DNA of 64,000 bases from Myxacorys chilensis ATA2-1-KO14 (GTDB taxonomy: Bacteria; Cyanobacteriota; Cyanobacteriia; Leptolyngbyales; Leptolyngbyaceae), in NCBI GenBank assembly GCA_019359275.1, contig JAHHHP010000022.1, positions 1 through 64,000 on the forward strand, written 5' to 3'. This document shows, one piece after another, positions 16,756 to 25,993 of the stretch. Made by a program: the position numbers and the translations under genes. The first letter of the stretch is position 1, and every line of letters begins with the position of its first letter. The notes beneath the pieces were generated by a model. That model worked only from the letters and a program-made list of their open reading frames with translations, did not search any database and was not told the DNA's origin.

Positions 16756-17868
16756 GTGCTAAAAAACTTTTGGTATGCAGTTGAATTCAGTACTGCTGTA
16801 ACAGCCAAACCAAAACAAGTCACGCTCATGGGACAGCACTATGTCCTGTACCGAGATGCGAATCGTCAGGTCGTAGCCCTCGACGATCGATGTGCCCATC
16901 GTGGGGCAGCCTTATCTGGGGGTTGGGTCGAGGAAGGCTGTCTACGCTGCCCCTACCACGGTTGGAAATATCAATCAGACGGCGCTTGTATTCAAGTTCC
17001 GGCAAACGAAGCAGACGTGTCTATTCCGAAGCGGGCGCGAGTTGGAACTTACCCAGTGCAAGAAAAGTACGGTTTTGTTTGGGTATTTGTCGGTGATTTG
17101 CCAGAGCCAGAGCGTCCACCGATTCCACCTTTTCCAGAATTTGACGATCCAGCTTGGCGACAAGTTCAGGGCGAATACGTTTGGAATGCTCACTATACTC
17201 GCGTCATTGAGAGCGGCTTAGATACCTCCCATGCGCCTTTTGTTCACGCTGCTTTCTTCAACAACCGGGACGATGCAGAGGTGTGGGATTACGAGGTTCA
17301 TAGTGAAGAGTGGAGCACAAGTGCTACCGTTCGCACCAAGCCACCCAAACGAGTAGGATTGCTGAAATACATTGTGAAACGCGATCGCCCTTTCTCCAGC
17401 GCTACCTTGACCGTTCACATGCCTAACATCAACCGCATTGCACTAGATTTCAACTTTCGCGGTTACCAATATATTTACTTTGCCACTAACATTCCGGTTG
17501 ACGAAACTACAACCTTAACGAAATGGATTGGAGTCCGGAACTTCCTCACTCAACCTTGGGCAGACTACAACTCCATCAAAAACACTGTCGATACCTATCT
17601 AGAAGACAAAGCAGTGATCGAGGCACAGGAACCTCGCGTTGTGCCCTATGGAGTCACGGAAGAGGTTTTAGTTGCCTCAGATAATTTGCTGGTCGCCTAC
17701 CGCAAGCTGCTTCGCAAATTTCTGGATAAAGGCTGGGGAATTGGAGATTACTTGACTAAAGCAGGGCACAAGCAAACACTGCTGGAGAATGCTGAATATA
17801 ACCAATTGTCCTTTGAACATGTGGCTACTCCACTAGTTGAGCAGCCTGTAGAAGCTGCCAAGGTTTAA
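16756..17868 (+). CDS. Rieske non-heme iron oxygenase (PaO/VanA-like), copy 1
   Basis: A 370-residue oxygenase from GTG 16756 (aligning with the start of the paralogue; a GTG at 16741 is also in frame). The Rieske 2Fe-2S ligands are CAH and CPYH, spaced as in the family (CAHRGAALSGGWVEEGCLRC region). The mononuclear iron site is in LDTSHAPFVH. The group includes pheophorbide a oxygenase, chlorophyllide a oxygenase and Tic55-like proteins. No C-terminal membrane segments are evident. Substrate is unknown. A close paralogue follows after 10 nt, and a DevBCA exporter after that, suggesting product export. Confidence 0.88.
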   Translation: MLKNFWYAVEFSTAVTAKPKQVTLMGQHYVLYRDANRQVVALDDRCAHRGAALSGGWVEEGCLRCPYHGWKYQSDGACIQVPANEADVSIPKRARVGTYPVQEKYGFVWVFVGDLPEPERPPIPPFPEFDDPAWRQVQGEYVWNAHYTRVIESGLDTSHAPFVHAAFFNNRDDAEVWDYEVHSEEWSTSATVRTKPPKRVGLLKYIVKRDRPFSSATLTVHMPNINRIALDFNFRGYQYIYFATNIPVDETTTLTKWIGVRNFLTQPWADYNSIKNTVDTYLEDKAVIEAQEPRVVPYGVTEEVLVASDNLLVAYRKLLRKFLDKGWGIGDYLTKAGHKQTLLENAEYNQLSFEHVATPLVEQPVEAAKV

Positions 17869-17878
17869 GGAGACTCTA

Positions 17879-18925
17879 ATGATGTTCAAGAATTTTTGGT
17901 ACGCCGTTGAGTTTAGCAATGCGATCACAAAGCGTTCTACCCTCATCACGCTGATGGGTAAAAAAATGGTTGTGTACCGCGACAGCCAGGGTAGGGTGGT
18001 GGCGCTCGATAATCGTTGTGCTCATCGAGGCGCATCTTTAGCGGGTGGTTGGGTTGAAGGAGACTGTATCCGCTGTCCCTATCATGGTTGGCGATATCAG
18101 GCAGATGGTTCCTGTAGTGAGATTCCGGCAAATCCAGCCGCAATTCCCATTCCTAAGCGAGCTAGGGTTGAGGCTTATCCTGTCCAGGAGAAATACGGGT
18201 TTATCTGGATATTTATCGGCGATCTACCAGAGCGCGATCTCTTCGAGATATCTGCTTCAGCAGATCGCCCACCGCTGCCCTCGTTCCCTCAGTTTGAGAA
18301 TCCTACTCGTGAACCCTCTCAGAGTGTCTATACCTTTGACGCCCATTTCACTCGCACCATGGAGAACACCCTGGATGTCTCTCATGCGCCATTCATGCAT
18401 CGAGGTTCGGTAGGAAAAAGCAAAACTCCTGAGAACACCGTGATTGAGGATTATGACCTGGAAGTTACGGAATGGGGATTATCGGCAACGCTAGGGATCA
18501 AGATTAACCGCATTAACGGACCCATGCGATTTTTCTTGAGAGAGGATGATCAAGACCCTTGGAAACAATATATTTTTGCACCACCTAATATTACCTATTC
18601 CGGTGTTAATTTTGGTCGGTTCAAGATTGAAAGTATTCTGGCTCACATTCCCGTCGACGAAAATACTACGATCGTGAAGTCAGTCAGTATTCGCAGTTTC
18701 CTAAACCATACCCCTTTGATTAGCAACTGGCTAGACCACAACACCGCTCAGGTCGGAACCCGCATTTGTATGGAAGATAACGTGGTTGTTCAAACTCAAC
18801 TTCCCCGACTTGCGCCCCTTCATAACAGCACTGAACTGATGGTTGCATCAGATGCCACGTTGATTGCTTATCGAAAACTACTGAAGAAGTTTTCGGAGAT
18901 GGAATGGATGATGGAAGCTTCCTGA
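17879..18925 (+). CDS. Rieske non-heme iron oxygenase, copy 2
   Basis: A 348-residue paralogue of the preceding gene; the first 115 residues are nearly collinear (FKNFWYAVEF, CAHRGASLAGGWVE, CPYHGW). The mononuclear iron ligands are in LDVSHAPFMH. AAGGAGA lies 5 nt before the ATG ATG start, and the spacing to copy 1 is 10 nt, so the two are co-transcribed. The catalytic half has diverged more than the Rieske half and carries a short insertion after GDLPE. Both copies keep all metal ligands, so both should be active, perhaps as a hetero-oligomer or on successive substrates. Confidence 0.87.
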   Translation: MMFKNFWYAVEFSNAITKRSTLITLMGKKMVVYRDSQGRVVALDNRCAHRGASLAGGWVEGDCIRCPYHGWRYQADGSCSEIPANPAAIPIPKRARVEAYPVQEKYGFIWIFIGDLPERDLFEISASADRPPLPSFPQFENPTREPSQSVYTFDAHFTRTMENTLDVSHAPFMHRGSVGKSKTPENTVIEDYDLEVTEWGLSATLGIKINRINGPMRFFLREDDQDPWKQYIFAPPNITYSGVNFGRFKIESILAHIPVDENTTIVKSVSIRSFLNHTPLISNWLDHNTAQVGTRICMEDNVVVQTQLPRLAPLHNSTELMVASDATLIAYRKLLKKFSEMEWMMEAS

Positions 18926-18985
18926 TCTGCTCCTCACCTGCGACATTGATTTCATTGCCCTATATTGTGCTTGTGTGCTTGGTTT

Positions 18986-20170
18986 ATGGTGCAAAAACAA
19001 ATTACTTTAAGGACAGTTGGCTACTGGCTAATTGGGGCAATCTCAATTACGTCGTTGGGTTTAAGCGCAGTGTATTTGTCCCAGTCTAAAGCCAAGCAAA
19101 ATGCTGATGCCGGTTCATCCATTCAACCTGCCTCGGTGCGAACTGTTGCTGCTTTAGGTCGAATTGAACCCAAAGGATCGATCATCAAGCTGTCTGTTGT
19201 GAATGCGAAAGATAGCCGGGTTGATAAGCTGTTGGTCAAGGAAGGCGATCAGGTGCGGGCAAGGCAATTAATTGCCATTTTGCAGGGATTAGATAAGAAA
19301 CAGGCCGCGGTTGAAGAAGCGAAACAAAATGTCGCTGTCATGCAAGCAAAGCTAGCACAAACCAGAGTCGGGAATGCAACCATAGGCGGGCTTTCTGCAC
19401 AAAAGGCAGCTATCACGCGCTTAAAAGCGCAATCTAGCACTGAAATCAGCGCAAGGCAAGCTGTCATTGCTCGCGCTGAAGCGGAGTTTCGGAATACTCA
19501 AACAACCTACGAGCGATCGCAGCAACTCCGCAAAGACGGGGCAATTAGTGCCTCTGCTTTAGATAACGATCGTAAGAGTTTTGAAACAGCAAGCGCTTCA
19601 TTGAACGAAGCAAAAGCGCAACTGGAAAATACAAAGCTGACCTTATCTGCACAAATTGAGCAAGAAACTGCCAAACTGCAAGAGTTGAGTGAAGTCCGTC
19701 CAGCCGATTTACGAGTTCCGCAAGCTGAGGTAGATTACGCGCTGACCCAACAAAAAGGAGCTGAAACTGAACTGGAAGATTTCTATGTGCGATCGCCAGT
19801 TTCAGGTCAGATCTTGAGAATCAATACCCAGATTGGGGAACAGGTTAGTGCGGAACAGGGCATTGTGGATCTGGGACAAACCGACCAAATGTATGCCGTT
19901 GCCGAGGTCTACGAAACCGACGTTCCGAAGGTCAAACTTGGACAACGAGCTTTGATCACGAGCGAGAATGGCGGTTTTAATGAGAAATTACAAGGCACTG
20001 TTGATCAAATCGGACTACAAATCAAAAAAACTGATGAGTTGAGTACAGATCCAGCAGCAGACAAAAATGCCCGAGTTGTGGAAGTCAAGATTCGGCTTGA
20101 TCCAGAGGATAGCAAAAAGGTTGCAGAACTGACTTACATGCAAGTGCGAGTTCAAATTCGCTTGGACTAG
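18986..20170 (+). CDS. devB: DevB-like HlyD-family membrane fusion protein
   Basis: A 394-residue adaptor from ATG 18986 (MVQKQITLRT); the GTG at 18965 is less likely. One N-terminal membrane helix (YWLIGAISITSLGLSAVYL) is followed by a lipoyl-like half motif (GRIEPKGSIIKLSV), a long coiled coil (residues 120-240) and the second half motif (VRSPVSGQILRINTQIGEQV). DevB links the DevCA ABC transporter to an outer-membrane TolC channel; in Anabaena it exports heterocyst glycolipids. Non-heterocystous cyanobacteria use homologues for other substrates. First gene of a clean devB-devC-devA run. Confidence 0.88.
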   Translation: MVQKQITLRTVGYWLIGAISITSLGLSAVYLSQSKAKQNADAGSSIQPASVRTVAALGRIEPKGSIIKLSVVNAKDSRVDKLLVKEGDQVRARQLIAILQGLDKKQAAVEEAKQNVAVMQAKLAQTRVGNATIGGLSAQKAAITRLKAQSSTEISARQAVIARAEAEFRNTQTTYERSQQLRKDGAISASALDNDRKSFETASASLNEAKAQLENTKLTLSAQIEQETAKLQELSEVRPADLRVPQAEVDYALTQQKGAETELEDFYVRSPVSGQILRINTQIGEQVSAEQGIVDLGQTDQMYAVAEVYETDVPKVKLGQRALITSENGGFNEKLQGTVDQIGLQIKKTDELSTDPAADKNARVVEVKIRLDPEDSKKVAELTYMQVRVQIRLD

Positions 20171-20212
20171 TGCATCAAATTCGCGAAAAAAATCATTGAT
20201 TGAACATCGACC

Positions 20213-21397
20213 ATGTACTTTCTCTTTCCTAAAAAACTGGTCAGTCGCTTTGCACAGGAACCTCCGCTTGCCTGGTCCCAGCTTTCCCATCAGAAGGTTC
20301 GTTTGATAGTCGGGCTAGCGGGAATTTCCTTCGCCAACATTCTCATCTTCATGCAGGTGGGCTTTCGAGCAGCTATGTTCGATGGAGTGTCTCGTATTCA
20401 AGAGCACTTACAAGGGGACCTATTCCTTGTCAACAAAACAGGTCAGTTTCTTGGGAATAAAACATTTTCCAAAGCACAGCTCTATCGAGCCAATGCGATC
20501 GCAGGAATTGCATCTGTTGACCCGCTTTACTACAGCCGCAGTTCCTGGGTGAACCCGAAGACCAAAGAACTGGCGGATGTGAATATCATTGCCTTTAATC
20601 CAGCCCGATCGGTGATGGATTTACCGGAAATTCAGGGGCAACTCAGCACGATCGTGCAACAAGATACGGTTCTCTTTGATAGCAAGTCCCTTGCTTCCCT
20701 TGGTCCTGTGAGTGAGCTGTTCAACACAGGAGAAAGCATTAATACCGCAGTCAGTGGGCGCAAAATGTGGGTTGGTGGACTCTATAGTCTGGGAAGTAGC
20801 CTGTTTAAGCAGGGGCATATCGTTATGAGCGATACAAACTACTTGCGGGTCGTTGGTCAAGCCGGAGCAGACGAAGTTCACCTTGGTATTATCACCCTGG
20901 AGCCTGGAACCAATCCTGATGCTGTGATCCAAGGCTTGCAGAGACTGTTGCCGCAAGACATCAAGGTTTTGAATCGGCAAGAGTTCATCGCTTTAGAGCA
21001 AGGCTACTGGGCAAAACAACCGCCTGGTATTATTTTCAACTTTGGCACCGTGATGGGTTTTATTGTAGGTATCGTGATCGTTTACCAGGTCTTGTATACC
21101 GATGTGAATGATCATTTACCCGAATATGCAACGTTGAAGGCGATTGGCTACGCTGATTTGCAACTGCTAGGCATTATCTTTCAAGAAGCGTTGATTTTAG
21201 GGGTGCTAGGTTTTTTACCTGGATTTGCCTGTTCCGTTGGTATGTATGGCTTGCTAGGAAACTTAACTCGTGTTGCAATTGTGATGCGTTTCGATGTTGC
21301 GCTACAAGTGTTTATTCTGACGCTGTTGATGTGTTTGATATCAGCCGCGCTCGCGGTGCGAAAATTGCAATCTGCTGATCCAGCCGATGTATTTTAG
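20213..21397 (+). CDS. devC: DevC-like ABC transporter permease
   Basis: A 394-residue MacB/FtsX-type permease. One N-terminal TM (LIVGLAGISFANILIFMQVG) is followed by a large periplasmic domain and three C-terminal TM helices near 280-390 (GFIVGIVIVYQVLY, LGVLGFLPGFACSVGMYGLL, VFILTLLMCLISAALAV). It lies 43 nt after devB. Such permeases work mechanically from the periplasmic side rather than forming a classical channel. Substrate unknown; the adjacent Rieske oxygenases suggest an oxidised small molecule or lipid. Confidence 0.88.
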   Translation: MYFLFPKKLVSRFAQEPPLAWSQLSHQKVRLIVGLAGISFANILIFMQVGFRAAMFDGVSRIQEHLQGDLFLVNKTGQFLGNKTFSKAQLYRANAIAGIASVDPLYYSRSSWVNPKTKELADVNIIAFNPARSVMDLPEIQGQLSTIVQQDTVLFDSKSLASLGPVSELFNTGESINTAVSGRKMWVGGLYSLGSSLFKQGHIVMSDTNYLRVVGQAGADEVHLGIITLEPGTNPDAVIQGLQRLLPQDIKVLNRQEFIALEQGYWAKQPPGIIFNFGTVMGFIVGIVIVYQVLYTDVNDHLPEYATLKAIGYADLQLLGIIFQEALILGVLGFLPGFACSVGMYGLLGNLTRVAIVMRFDVALQVFILTLLMCLISAALAVRKLQSADPADVF

Positions 21398-21421
21398 AGT
21401 CATTATAAGCGATTGATAGAT

Positions 21422-22111
21422 ATGTCTCAAATGCCTGTCATTACAGCAAAGAAGCTTAATCACACCTTTGGTAAAGGTACGCTGCGAAAACCTGTTCTTT
21501 CAGATATTGATCTGGAGATCTATCCAGGAGAGATTGTAATTCTGACAGGTCCTTCTGGCAGTGGAAAAACGACGCTGCTGAGCTTAATGGGAGGGTTGAG
21601 ATCGGTTCAGGAGGGTAGTTTAAAGGTTTTGGATCAGGAACTGTGCGAAGCCAGTAAAAAACAACTGGTTCAGGTGCGGAGCCGAATTGGATATATTTTT
21701 CAGGCTCACAATCTACTGGAATGTTTAACTGCCCAACAAAATGTGGGAATGTCTCTGCGTTTGCACAAGGATCTTTCGTTGGTTGAGCGGATCAATCGTT
21801 CAGTGGCCATACTCCATGCCGTCGGTTTAGGGCATCGGATCAACTATTACCCGGATGATCTCTCTGGTGGACAGAAACAACGGGTCGCGATCGCTCGTGC
21901 CTTGGTGAGCCAACCCAAAATGGTTCTGGCAGATGAACCCACAGCGGCATTGGATAGTAAATCGGGACGAGATGTTGTGGAAATTATGCAGCAATTGGCA
22001 AAAGAGCAGGGATGCACCATTCTACTTGTCACTCATGACAACCGTATTTTAGACGTCGCCGATCGTATTATCCATATGGAAGATGGACGACTGGCAACGA
22101 ATGCCGCATAG
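21422..22111 (+). CDS. devA: DevA-like ABC transporter ATPase
   Basis: A 229-residue ATPase. Walker A is GPSGSGKTT, the signature DLSGGQKQRVAIARAL, Walker B MVLADEPTAALD and the switch histidine is in LLVTHD. It belongs to the MacB/LolD-like exporter class and gives energy to DevC. Start taken at ATG 21422; a TTG at 21413 and an ATG at 21431 are in frame. It completes the exporter, 25 nt after devC. Confidence 0.9.
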   Translation: MSQMPVITAKKLNHTFGKGTLRKPVLSDIDLEIYPGEIVILTGPSGSGKTTLLSLMGGLRSVQEGSLKVLDQELCEASKKQLVQVRSRIGYIFQAHNLLECLTAQQNVGMSLRLHKDLSLVERINRSVAILHAVGLGHRINYYPDDLSGGQKQRVAIARALVSQPKMVLADEPTAALDSKSGRDVVEIMQQLAKEQGCTILLVTHDNRILDVADRIIHMEDGRLATNAA

Positions 22112-22323
22112 ATGGAGGGTTTAATCCTGAAATTTGTGGAATACTGCTCTAGCATCCAAGGAAAGCGATCGTTGTAGTCCCTCTTTAGTGTTGAGTTCTC
22201 TGCATCAATTCAACCTACACTTAATCATCCATTCAAATATCGTTTATTCGATTAAAGCCATTTATCAAGGCTGACAGCAACCGACTGTTAGCGATCGATA
22301 AATGGCTTTAATTTTGCAATTAA

Positions 22324-23541
22324 CTAAGCAGCTGCTTGGGGAGACATCGATCGTAAATTCATCCACGTTGTTCCAAATGCCAGCAGGATGAAGAGCGACC
22401 CCAGCCAAAATGGAGATAACATGCCGAACTGATCGAAACACCAGCTTGCCCACAGAGGACCCAGGATTGAAGCAATACTTTGTAGCCCTTGAGCGCTTCC
22501 AAGCGTACGCCCCTGTTCCTGAGCGGAAACGCGATTGGAAATCAACCCTCTGAGACAAGGTAAAATCAGCCCCACACCGAGCGCCAATAGTCCTTGACTT
22601 AAATAAAGCAATACATAAATAGTAGGACTGTCTGATGGAATGACCACAATCAGCCCCAAGCCGAGCGCCAACGCAACTAGTCCAGCCAACGTTAGCTTCC
22701 CTTCACCAAAGGCAGGAATCAGCTTGCGAATCAGCCCTCCCTGAATCAGGGTAGAAAGAACGCCAATAAATACAAACACAAGAGCAGCTGAGGAGGGACC
22801 CCAACCAAAGCGACGGTTGAGAAAGAGGACAAAAATGCTGGAGAACCCAGAAAACGCAAAGTTAAAAATAAAGGTCGTCCACAAAAATCCTTTGATGCGA
22901 TCGTGCTGAAATAGGTCGCTGATTTGACTGAAGGGATTCAAGTCCTTCCAGCCAGAAACTCGACGATTTTCAGGGGTGAGAGATTCAGGCAGGCTAACCC
23001 AGCCCAGAATAAAGTTGAGAAGTGCGACAGTGCCCGCAAAAAAGACTGGTAAATTGATATTAATCCCTGCTAACGACCCGCCGAGTGCCGGTCCCAGCAC
23101 AAACCCTAGCCCAAAGGCAGCTCCTGTGAGACCAAAGTTTTTGGCGCGATCGGCAGGGGTTGAAATATCAGCAATATACGCTTGAGCCGTTGCCGCTACA
23201 CCGCCAGTCACACCATCAATCATCCGTGAGACAAACAGAACCCAAAGACTGCCTGCCAAGCCAAACATGTAATAGGAGAGAGAAGTTCCTAAAACGCAGA
23301 TCAGCAGAACCGGACGGCGACCGTAGCGATCGGACAAGGAGCCAATTATGGGTGTCGCAAAAAACTGCGCCAACGCAAAGGACGCCGTTAGCAACCCAAG
23401 CGTCATTGCATCTGTACGAAATCTTTCTAACAAAAAGGGCAGGATTGGAAACAGGATACTCTCCCCTAACTTATCTAACAAGATGGTGATGAAAATGAAA
23501 AGTAAGGGGGAAATCTTGCGTCGGAATTTAGTATGTGGCAT
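22324..23541 (-). CDS. MFS transporter (TetA-like drug/metabolite exporter)
   Basis: A 405-residue protein with 12 predicted TM helices. The MFS motif A is visible in GSLSDRYGRRPVLL between TM2 and TM3, and motif C-like glycines in FGLGFVLGPALGG, as in drug:H+ antiporters of the 12-TM family. Start set at the ATG 7 codons into the longest frame (MPHTKFRRK). It is convergent with devA and followed upstream by an alpha/beta hydrolase in the same direction, 33 bp away. Substrate unknown. Confidence 0.88.
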   Translation of the reverse strand: MPHTKFRRKISPLLFIFITILLDKLGESILFPILPFLLERFRTDAMTLGLLTASFALAQFFATPIIGSLSDRYGRRPVLLICVLGTSLSYYMFGLAGSLWVLFVSRMIDGVTGGVAATAQAYIADISTPADRAKNFGLTGAAFGLGFVLGPALGGSLAGININLPVFFAGTVALLNFILGWVSLPESLTPENRRVSGWKDLNPFSQISDLFQHDRIKGFLWTTFIFNFAFSGFSSIFVLFLNRRFGWGPSSAALVFVFIGVLSTLIQGGLIRKLIPAFGEGKLTLAGLVALALGLGLIVVIPSDSPTIYVLLYLSQGLLALGVGLILPCLRGLISNRVSAQEQGRTLGSAQGLQSIASILGPLWASWCFDQFGMLSPFWLGSLFILLAFGTTWMNLRSMSPQAAA

Positions 23542-23573
23542 GAATTGCTGTGTTTGTCTCAAACAGTAGATAT

Positions 23574-24503
23574 CTAGACAGGCGATAGCTGCGCGTGCTT
23601 AGCAAGCCATTTTTGCAGCATAGGATTGACTAATTCGGGGGCTTCATCTTGAGGGCAATGCCCAACCCCTTCTAACGGAATGAATTCTTCAACGATCGGA
23701 AAATCAGCCAACGCTTTTCCTTTTGCAAATGGCTCAAATGGATCTGCCGTACCCCATGCGATCAAGACAGGACAAGCAATTTGGGGTAATAAATCTTCTG
23801 GTAGAGGCCCTTTAGAGTAAGTGATAAAAGAAAGGAAAACATCTGCTGCACCCGGCTCCTGAGTGGGCTGTAGCAAAATATCAATTAATTCATCTGTTAC
23901 CGCTTCTGAACGACCATAAGCTTTCAGCAGTACCTTCCGCATTACTTTTGGCTGTGCCAACTTTGAAAAGAAATAATGTCCGATCGGAGGGTAGGTCAGA
24001 ATTTTCTGGACGAGGGGAAAGGTGATACGACGATACCAGTTGAGCTTACGCTCGTGTTGTAACCGCAGTGCACAATCTAGCAGCGCGATCGCCCGCACCC
24101 TTTGAGGAGCCATGACAGCCGCTTGCAGGGCAACGATACAGCCGATCGAATTTCCTACTAAATACACTGGCTCCCCAATCACTTCTTGGCAGAACGCCGT
24201 GATTTGCTCTCCCCAAGTGTCAAACCGATACTCAATCGGATTTTCAGGGGGAGTTCCAGGAGCAGGTTTAGCAGATTGACCAAAACCAATCAGATCGATC
24301 GCATAAACTCGATGATGTTCGGCTAAGACTGGAATATTCTTACGCCAATGGTCGCTCGACGCTCCTAATCCATGAATCAAAAGGACAGCAGAACCTTGAG
24401 TGCCTGCAGTCTGAAAGCGAATCGGATGACCGCGCCATTGCCAAATCTGTGAGGCAGGCAGCACTGCTGTGGGTTGATTTACGGTAGGCTCATTTGCAAT
24501 CAT
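23574..24503 (-). CDS. Alpha/beta hydrolase
   Basis: A 309-residue hydrolase of the cyanobacterial/plastid type. HGLGASSDHW is the oxyanion segment, VGNSIGCIVA the nucleophile elbow (Ser near 117), an Asp lies near 250 (WGTADPFEP) and the His is in GVGHCPQDE. The family includes pheophytinase-like and hydroxynitrile-lyase-like enzymes; the substrate is unknown. It is in line with the MFS gene downstream, and the two probably form one transcript. Confidence 0.85.
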   Translation of the reverse strand: MIANEPTVNQPTAVLPASQIWQWRGHPIRFQTAGTQGSAVLLIHGLGASSDHWRKNIPVLAEHHRVYAIDLIGFGQSAKPAPGTPPENPIEYRFDTWGEQITAFCQEVIGEPVYLVGNSIGCIVALQAAVMAPQRVRAIALLDCALRLQHERKLNWYRRITFPLVQKILTYPPIGHYFFSKLAQPKVMRKVLLKAYGRSEAVTDELIDILLQPTQEPGAADVFLSFITYSKGPLPEDLLPQIACPVLIAWGTADPFEPFAKGKALADFPIVEEFIPLEGVGHCPQDEAPELVNPMLQKWLAKHAQLSPV

Positions 24504-24539
24504 GGCAACTCCTTATGAAGAAACTAGAATTGATATCGA

Positions 24540-24884
24540 TTAGGAATCCAGGGCATTCCAAATATTGGAGGGGACTTGACGACCACGCCTTGAAGCGAGA
24601 CAAGGCTGATAACAGATTTGTCCCTCGGATTCCGTTGCCTGCAAAAAACCTTCCGCCGCTAATTTCTCTAACAGCGATCGCGCGGGTCCTTCGGGGTTGT
24701 ACCCTACGTCAATCGCTTCACCTTCCAAATAGTTAGTAACCTCAATGAAACTTACAGAGCGCTGACGTAGCAGCCAGTTCATTAAACCGCGCTCAAGATC
24801 GGGAAGGAACAGTAGATCTGCCATCGTCTTTGTACCGGGCTGTCCCCGATCAGACGACGAGGGTTGGCGTATACCCATCGTCAT
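24540..24884 (-). CDS. Small winged-helix-like protein
   Basis: A 114-residue protein. AGGAG lies 5 nt before the start at 24884, supporting it, although an ATG 20 codons later (MADLLFLPDLERGLM) may be used. The segment LERGLMNWLLRQ...ARSLLEKLAAEGFLQ followed by a beta wing (GQICYQP) resembles a winged helix. The C-terminal RRGRQVPSNIWNAL is conserved-looking and basic. The specific family is unknown to me. It could act as a DNA-binding or protein-interaction module. Confidence 0.6.
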   Translation of the reverse strand: MTMGIRQPSSSDRGQPGTKTMADLLFLPDLERGLMNWLLRQRSVSFIEVTNYLEGEAIDVGYNPEGPARSLLEKLAAEGFLQATESEGQICYQPCLASRRGRQVPSNIWNALDS

Positions 24885-24984
24885 TCATGCTCCTATTGTC
24901 GTTATCGTTTTTTGTAGCGATAGACCTGTATACAGTATGGGAACAATAGCCGCGAAACTATCGCTCCTGTGAAAATTCAGCATT

Positions 24985-25497
24985 ATGGAAAAGCGCACCT
25001 ATTCGTCGGGCGAAACGATTTATGGCGAAGGAGACGAAAGCCAGACGGTTTATCTGATTAAAACTGGCAAAATTGAAATTATTGATACCTATCCCGAAAC
25101 GGGAAGTGTTGTCTCGAAGTCTTTGAACGCAGGTAAGGTGTTTGGAGAGGTTGAAGTGATTGATGGTAAGCCTCGATCGTCTACTGCCAAGGCAGTAGAA
25201 CCCTCAAAGCTGTTAGTCTTCGGTCATACAGAGATTCTAGATATTTTATTTCGTCGTCCTGAAGACAGTTTAGTCCTAGCGCGTGACACGTTTGATCGCT
25301 TGCGGCAACTCTACAGCACAGATAGCCTAGAATCGGAAATGGTTAAATTGCGCGAAGAGATGCACGAGACGATTAAAAAAGCGGTGGTTAGCCATGAATC
25401 TCGTGTGGTAAAAAGTCATAACGGAATGGCAGCGATCGCGGTTCCAATTGTAGTATTAGTCGCGATCGTAGTTGGTATTCAAATCTATTTGCATTAA
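24985..25497 (+). CDS. Cyclic-nucleotide-binding-domain protein with C-terminal membrane anchor
   Basis: A 170-residue protein. A cNMP-binding domain spans about 1-110 (GETIYGEGDESQTVYLIKTG, GEVEVIDGKPRSSTAKA with the phosphate-binding R). A charged helical linker follows, then a single TM helix at the C-terminus (AIAVPIVVLVAIVVGIQIYL). There is no DNA-binding HTH, so it is not a CRP regulator but may sense cAMP/cGMP at the membrane. A strong terminator follows. Confidence 0.85.
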   Translation: MEKRTYSSGETIYGEGDESQTVYLIKTGKIEIIDTYPETGSVVSKSLNAGKVFGEVEVIDGKPRSSTAKAVEPSKLLVFGHTEILDILFRRPEDSLVLARDTFDRLRQLYSTDSLESEMVKLREEMHETIKKAVVSHESRVVKSHNGMAAIAVPIVVLVAIVVGIQIYLH

Positions 25498-25531
25498 TAG
25501 AGCAATTGCTAGAAAATTCCGGCTTCTGAAG

Positions 25532-25558
25532 GCCCCTTAACCCAGAGGGGCTTTTTTT
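25532..25558 (+). terminator. Rho-independent terminator after the cNMP-binding gene
   Basis: GCCCCT (25532-25537) pairs with AGGGGC (25546-25551) across an 8-nt loop and is followed by seven T. It ends the plus-strand transcript 35 nt after its stop and just before the end of the convergent response regulator gene. Confidence 0.85.
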
Positions 25559-25565
25559 GATTGCA

Positions 25566-25943
25566 TCACAAACCTAAAATCTGAATTGACTTCTCAAGCA
25601 CTTCATCCGGATCGAAGGGTTTAGTCATGTATAAATCTGCCCCTACTTCCGCACCTTTCTGCTTGTCCAACTCTTGCCCTTTTGCAGTCAACATAATGAT
25701 GTAAATATCTTGAACATTCAACTCATTTTTGACGGTAGAACAAACATCAAAACCGTTCAGATGAGGCATCATCACATCGAGAAAGACTAATTGAGGATGC
25801 TCAGCTTTAATGATTTCTAGCGCTTCATGTCCGTTTGTAGCGGTGATCAGTTCGACCCCTTGGTCCTCTAATTCTTCGAGTGTTTGTTCTAGAAGAAGAC
25901 GAATGTGAAATTCATCATCAACGATCAAGATTTTTTGTGACAT
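25566..25943 (-). CDS. Single-domain response regulator
   Basis: A 125-residue receiver domain alone. The acidic pair is in ILIVDDE, the phosphoacceptor Asp is in LVFLDVMMP, the switch Thr in MLTAKG and the Lys in MTKPF. No output domain, so it is CheY-like and acts by protein contact. It is encoded 50 bp after a large hybrid kinase on the same strand and is the probable phosphorylation partner. Confidence 0.92.
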   Translation of the reverse strand: MSQKILIVDDEFHIRLLLEQTLEELEDQGVELITATNGHEALEIIKAEHPQLVFLDVMMPHLNGFDVCSTVKNELNVQDIYIIMLTAKGQELDKQKGAEVGADLYMTKPFDPDEVLEKSIQILGL

Positions 25944-25993
25944 AGCGTTTGTGTCCCCGAATAAGAGATTTTAAGAACTTCGCCAACTGTTGC

